Positions 5,297-8,302 of a stretch of 8,302 bases of DNA are shown piece after piece. The stretch lies in assembly GCA_030638405.1 (NCBI GenBank), contig DAOWER010000294.1, positions 1-8,302 on the forward strand, in the 5' to 3' direction. The DNA is from Candidatus Eiseniibacteriota bacterium (GTDB taxonomy: Bacteria; Joyebacterota; Joyebacteria; Joyebacterales; Joyebacteraceae). Position 1 is the first letter of the stretch, and every line of letters begins with the position of its first letter. A program made the position numbers and the translations under genes. The notes under the pieces are model-generated. The model was not told where the DNA came from. It saw nothing but the letters and a program-made list of their open reading frames with translations, and ran no database searches.

Positions 5297-7431
5297 CGAT
5301 TGCCCTGGCGGGCAACCCCAATTCGGGGAAGACCTCGGTATTCAACAGCATGACCGGCGCGCGGCAGCAGGTCGGGAACTGGCCGGGTGTCACTGTTGAG
5401 AAGAAGGTCGGGTCGCTTTCCTACCGCGGCTACGAAATCGAGGTCGTCGATCTCCCCGGCACGTACAGCCTCACCGCGTATTCTGTTGAGGAGCGCGTCG
5501 TCCGCAGCTACCTCGTCGAGTCCAAGCCGGACGTCGTCATCCATGTGGTCGACACCGGCAACCTCGCCCGCAACCTCTATTTGACAGTTCAGCTCATGGA
5601 GCTGGACGTCGACCTCGTCGTCAACCTCAACATGTGGGACGAGTTTCTGGACTCGGGCTCGGAGCTGGACCTCGAGAGGATACACAGGCTCCTGGGCGCC
5701 CCCGTCGTCCCCACGGTCGCCAACCGCGGCGAGGGCATCGAGGCCCTCCTTGATGCGGCCATAGATCTGGCGGAGGACAGGGAAGAACACCATCGCCACG
5801 TCCCCATCTCCTACGGTCCCCACGTCGATGACGTTCTCGTAGAGCTCGTGAAGCAGCTCGAGGACGGCGGCGTTTCCACGCACGGCTATCCGCTCCGGTG
5901 GGCGGCCATCAAGATGCTCGAGGGTGACCGGGATATTCTCCGAATGACCACGTCCGGCAAGGATGTGTCTGATGAGGTGTCTCTTCACCTGCGCGATGTG
6001 GTCGCGCGCGCCACCAGGCACATCGGTGTCGCCACCGGCGCGGACGCCGAGAAGGTGATCTCAGAGGGCAGGAACGGCTACGTCGAGGGGGCGCTCAGGG
6101 AGTCGATGACGCTCCCCAAGACCGACCGCATGGAGCTGTCGCGACGGATCGACAACGTCCTCACCAACCGGTTCCTCGGCTACCCTGTCTTCCTGGCACT
6201 AATATGGATTCTGTTCCAGCTGACGTTCCAGGTGGGCGCCTATCCCCAGGGCTGGCTGGAGTCGGGGGTCGCGTGGCTCGCAGAGACGCTGGGCACCGCA
6301 CTCCCTGAGTCACTCGTGTCGGACCTGCTCGTGAACGGCGTGGTCGGCGGGGTGGGGTCGGTCATCGTCTTCCTTCCGAGCATCATGATCCTCTTCCTGG
6401 GGATAGCGTTCCTTGAGGACTCGGGCTACATGGCCAGGGCCGCCTTCCTCATGGACAGACTGATGCACGCGCTGGGCCTGCATGGGAAGTCGTTCATCCC
6501 GATGCTCATGGGCTTCGGGTGCAGCGTTCCAGCCATCATGGCGACGCGAACACTGGAGTCCCGGCGCGACCGCATAATGACAACGCTGCTCGTTCCCCTG
6601 ATGTCGTGCAGCGCGCGCCTGCCGGTCTACGTGCTCATAGCGGGAGCCTTCTTCGCCGAGCGGGCCGGCACCGTGATTTTCCTAATCTACGTGATCGGCA
6701 TCGTGGCCGCGATGCTCGTGGGGCGGCTCTTCGCAAAGACCCTCTTCAGGAGCACTCCCGCACCGTTTGTGATGGAGCTACCCCCCTACCGGCTGCCGAC
6801 AATGAAGGGACTGCTCATCCACATGTGGGAGCGCGGCAAGATCTACCTGCAGAAGATGGGCGGCGTCATTCTCGTCGCCTCGATCATCCTCTGGTTCCTG
6901 GGTGCGTTCCCCAGAGACGCCTCCACTATCGAGACCTACGAACAGGACATAGCGGCGCTGCGCGCGGCAGGCTCGGTGGAAGCGGCAGCCGCAGCGGACG
7001 CGCTCGAATCAGAGCTCGCAGCCAAGCTCGCCGAGGATTCCTACATCGGCAAGGCCGGCAAGGTCATCTACCCGGCGGTGAGGCCGCTCGGCTTCTCCTG
7101 GGAGATGGGCGTCAGCCTGATCACCGGGTTCGTTGCCAAGGAGGTCGTCGTCTCGACGCTCGGCGTCCTCTATCACGTGGACGCTACGACCACAAACGAC
7201 GAACGTTCGCTGCCGGCGGCCCTAAAGGACCCTGCGGGCGGCATCACGCCGCTTGCCGGGTTCGCGTTCATGCTCTTCGTTCTCCTCTACACACCGTGTA
7301 TAGTGGCTGTGGTAGCGGTCAAGCGAGAGATAGGCGCGAGGTGGATGGCGTTCTCTGTCGCATACCAGTTCGTGCTGGCATGGGTCGTCAGCTTCGGTGT
7401 CTATCAGATAGGAAGACTCGTCGGGCTGTAG
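5275..7431 (+). CDS. feoB: FeoB, GTPase-coupled ferrous iron permease
   Basis: The protein has 718 residues, from ATG 5275 with GGAGGAG at 5267-5273 (close spacing), to TAG 7429-7431. The N-terminal G domain has all expected motifs: G1 GNPNSGKTS at 13-21, the G2 threonine in WPGVTVEKK (T40), G3 DLPGTY at 59-64, G4 NMWD at 119-122, and a G5-like VANRGEG at 148-154. A helical GDI-like linker covers about 168-290. The membrane part starts near 298 and shows the two gate motifs, GFGCSVPAIMATR (Cys416) and LMSCSARLPVYVL (Cys445). A further conserved-looking YTPC lies at 672-675. An Ala/Glu-rich loop at about 545-590 is probably helical and soluble. FeoB sits in the inner membrane and imports Fe(II), typically under anoxic or acidic conditions. 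The length is in the usual range, slightly shorter than the E. coli protein, and I see no damage. Confidence 0.98.
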   Translation: MAEKKSLTIALAGNPNSGKTSVFNSMTGARQQVGNWPGVTVEKKVGSLSYRGYEIEVVDLPGTYSLTAYSVEERVVRSYLVESKPDVVIHVVDTGNLARNLYLTVQLMELDVDLVVNLNMWDEFLDSGSELDLERIHRLLGAPVVPTVANRGEGIEALLDAAIDLAEDREEHHRHVPISYGPHVDDVLVELVKQLEDGGVSTHGYPLRWAAIKMLEGDRDILRMTTSGKDVSDEVSLHLRDVVARATRHIGVATGADAEKVISEGRNGYVEGALRESMTLPKTDRMELSRRIDNVLTNRFLGYPVFLALIWILFQLTFQVGAYPQGWLESGVAWLAETLGTALPESLVSDLLVNGVVGGVGSVIVFLPSIMILFLGIAFLEDSGYMARAAFLMDRLMHALGLHGKSFIPMLMGFGCSVPAIMATRTLESRRDRIMTTLLVPLMSCSARLPVYVLIAGAFFAERAGTVIFLIYVIGIVAAMLVGRLFAKTLFRSTPAPFVMELPPYRLPTMKGLLIHMWERGKIYLQKMGGVILVASIILWFLGAFPRDASTIETYEQDIAALRAAGSVEAAAAADALESELAAKLAEDSYIGKAGKVIYPAVRPLGFSWEMGVSLITGFVAKEVVVSTLGVLYHVDATTTNDERSLPAALKDPAGGITPLAGFAFMLFVLLYTPCIVAVVAVKREIGARWMAFSVAYQFVLAWVVSFGVYQIGRLVGL

Positions 7432-7481
7432 CCTGAGAGCCAGCCCCGGCCCGGACACATCCGTCAAAGGGGAATCCGCAC

Positions 7482-8302
7482 ATGGAATCGCACCGCAGAG
7501 ACCGGCGCGCCGTCGCACTTCGCGCGTCCGCCGCGCTTTCCGTTGCCGCGCTGCTTGTCGCGCCGTACATCGCCGTCGCCTCTCCGTCCGCCGCGCTCCC
7601 GGCTGCGCCGCAGACGAGGGTTTCCGTTGTGGTCGACACGATCCACGGACGCGTGATCGAGGATCCCTACAGGTGGCTCGAGGAGTTCGAATCGGATGAA
7701 GCGCAGGCATGGATCGAGGCGCAGCAAGTGTACCTGCGCGGCGTCCTGGACGCCAACCCGGACCGTGACGCGTTGCGTGCGAGGCTGGACGAGCTGTTCC
7801 AGATACCGAACCTGGGCTGGATGTCGAAGAAGGGCGAGCGTGTCTTCTTCATGCGCCGCGACCCCGAGAACGAGCAGTCCGTGCTCTACTTCACGGACGG
7901 GCTCGACGGCGAGCCGAAGCTCGTGCTCGACCCGGACACACTCGGGGAAGGGACCCGCGTGGGATTGGACTGGTGGTTTCCGTCGGTCGACGGGCGGATG
8001 CTGGCCTACGGTCTGTCCGAGGAGGGAAACGAATCCAGTGTGCTCCACGTGCTGGACGTAGATACGGGTGAGCTCCTCCCCGACCGGATCCCTAACACAA
8101 GAGCCGCGAGCCTCACCTGGGAAAGAGCCAGCGGGGGATTCTACTACACTCGCTTCCCCAGTCAAGGCGAGGTTCCCGATGCCGAGCTCTTCTTCCACCG
8201 CAAGATCTACTACCACGAGCTCGGAACAGATCCCGCGGCCGATCCGCTGATCTTCGGCGAGGGCCTCGACATGTACGCGTGGCCCGGGGTGTCGCTGTCT
8301 AC
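7482..8302 (+). CDS. Exported prolyl oligopeptidase-family (S9A) serine peptidase, N-terminal part
   Basis: The frame is open from ATG 7482, with AAAGGGG at 7466-7472, to the window edge, giving 273 full codons. Residues 1-33 look like a signal peptide: Arg-rich start (HRRDRR), an Ala/Leu/Val core, and an AVA-S cleavage site after residue 33. A Tat route is possible from the paired arginines, but the full Tat consensus is absent. The mature start carries the S9A signature: IHGRVIEDPYRWLE (DPYRWLE at 61-67) and AWIEAQQ at 76-82, followed by beta-propeller sequence (VFFMRRDPENEQ, LDWWFPSVDGRMLAYGLSEEGNE, FYYTRFP). The Ser-Asp-His catalytic domain lies beyond the window, so activity cannot be checked. 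Family members cleave short peptides after proline or basic residues; a periplasmic or secreted role in peptide use is inferred. It follows feoB by 50 bases with no convincing terminator between, so read-through is possible, but no functional link to iron is evident. Confidence 0.92.
   Translation, partial: MESHRRDRRAVALRASAALSVAALLVAPYIAVASPSAALPAAPQTRVSVVVDTIHGRVIEDPYRWLEEFESDEAQAWIEAQQVYLRGVLDANPDRDALRARLDELFQIPNLGWMSKKGERVFFMRRDPENEQSVLYFTDGLDGEPKLVLDPDTLGEGTRVGLDWWFPSVDGRMLAYGLSEEGNESSVLHVLDVDTGELLPDRIPNTRAASLTWERASGGFYYTRFPSQGEVPDAELFFHRKIYYHELGTDPAADPLIFGEGLDMYAWPGVSLS

Noticed and set aside
4783..6021. A 412-residue open frame on the minus strand across feoA and feoB
   Set aside because: It lies antisense to two clearly conserved genes. 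Its composition is that of a GC-rich shadow frame, and no domain can be recognised.
6519..7436. A 305-residue plus-strand frame inside the feoB membrane region
   Set aside because: It is a shadow frame: polar and Arg-rich where feoB encodes membrane helices, and no ribosome site was seen.
7423..7446. GGGCTG/CAGCCC hairpin over the end of feoB as a terminator
   Set aside because: The stem is only 6 bp with a 12-nt loop, it begins inside the coding region, and no U-tract follows.
7464..8216. A 250-residue minus-strand frame opposite the peptidase gene
   Set aside because: It is antisense to the S9A propeller region, which has clear family motifs; no start context or domain supports it.

Overview
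The window is GC-rich bacterial DNA (my estimate is a little over 60% G+C) with every gene on the + strand and little non-coding space. The best taxonomic hint is the 969-residue exported beta-helix protein. It ends in a FlgD-like / type IX-style C-terminal domain (NPF near the domain start, then ASGIYFVRL, ending in LTVLR). That architecture is common in the Fibrobacteres-Chlorobi-Bacteroidetes group and in neighbouring uncultured phyla such as Eisenbacteria, Krumholzibacteriota or Latescibacterota. A high-GC member of one of those lineages is plausible, but this is inference.

Layout: (1) 1-969 is the 3' part of a fold-type II, cysteine-synthase-like PLP enzyme with a long C-terminal extension. 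(2) 970-1229 is intergenic and holds a GC-rich hairpin, a possible promoter and a structured leader. (3) 1230-4139 is a secreted parallel beta-helix protein built from two duplicated halves, followed by a fibronectin-III-like domain and a C-terminal sorting/anchoring domain. (4) 4140-4309 holds a terminator-like hairpin, then a good promoter whose -10 element lies inside a perfect 8+8 bp inverted repeat. (5) 4310-7431 is a ferrous-iron uptake operon: a DtxR/MntR-type repressor, a small Cys-rich membrane protein of the FeoB-associated type, feoA and feoB. The last three reading frames overlap. (6) 7482 to the window end is the N-terminal part of an exported prolyl-oligopeptidase-family (S9A) peptidase.

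The centre of the window is a self-contained iron circuit. The repressor is the first gene of its own operon, and the inverted repeat over its promoter is the obvious operator candidate. When Fe(II) is plentiful, the metal-loaded repressor should shut off itself and the downstream feo genes. When iron falls, FeoB (the GTPase-linked Fe(II) permease), its SH3-like partner FeoA and the small Cys-rich protein would be made together.

I found no CRISPR array, mobile element, tRNA, rRNA or obvious defence system. I also did not find a clearly undescribed system. The points most worth checking are the repressor-first feo operon with its operator, the mixed DtxR/MntR metal site, the Cys-rich protein placed before feoA, the Arg/Gly-rich FeoA tail, the internally duplicated beta-helix protein, and the atypical PLP enzyme.
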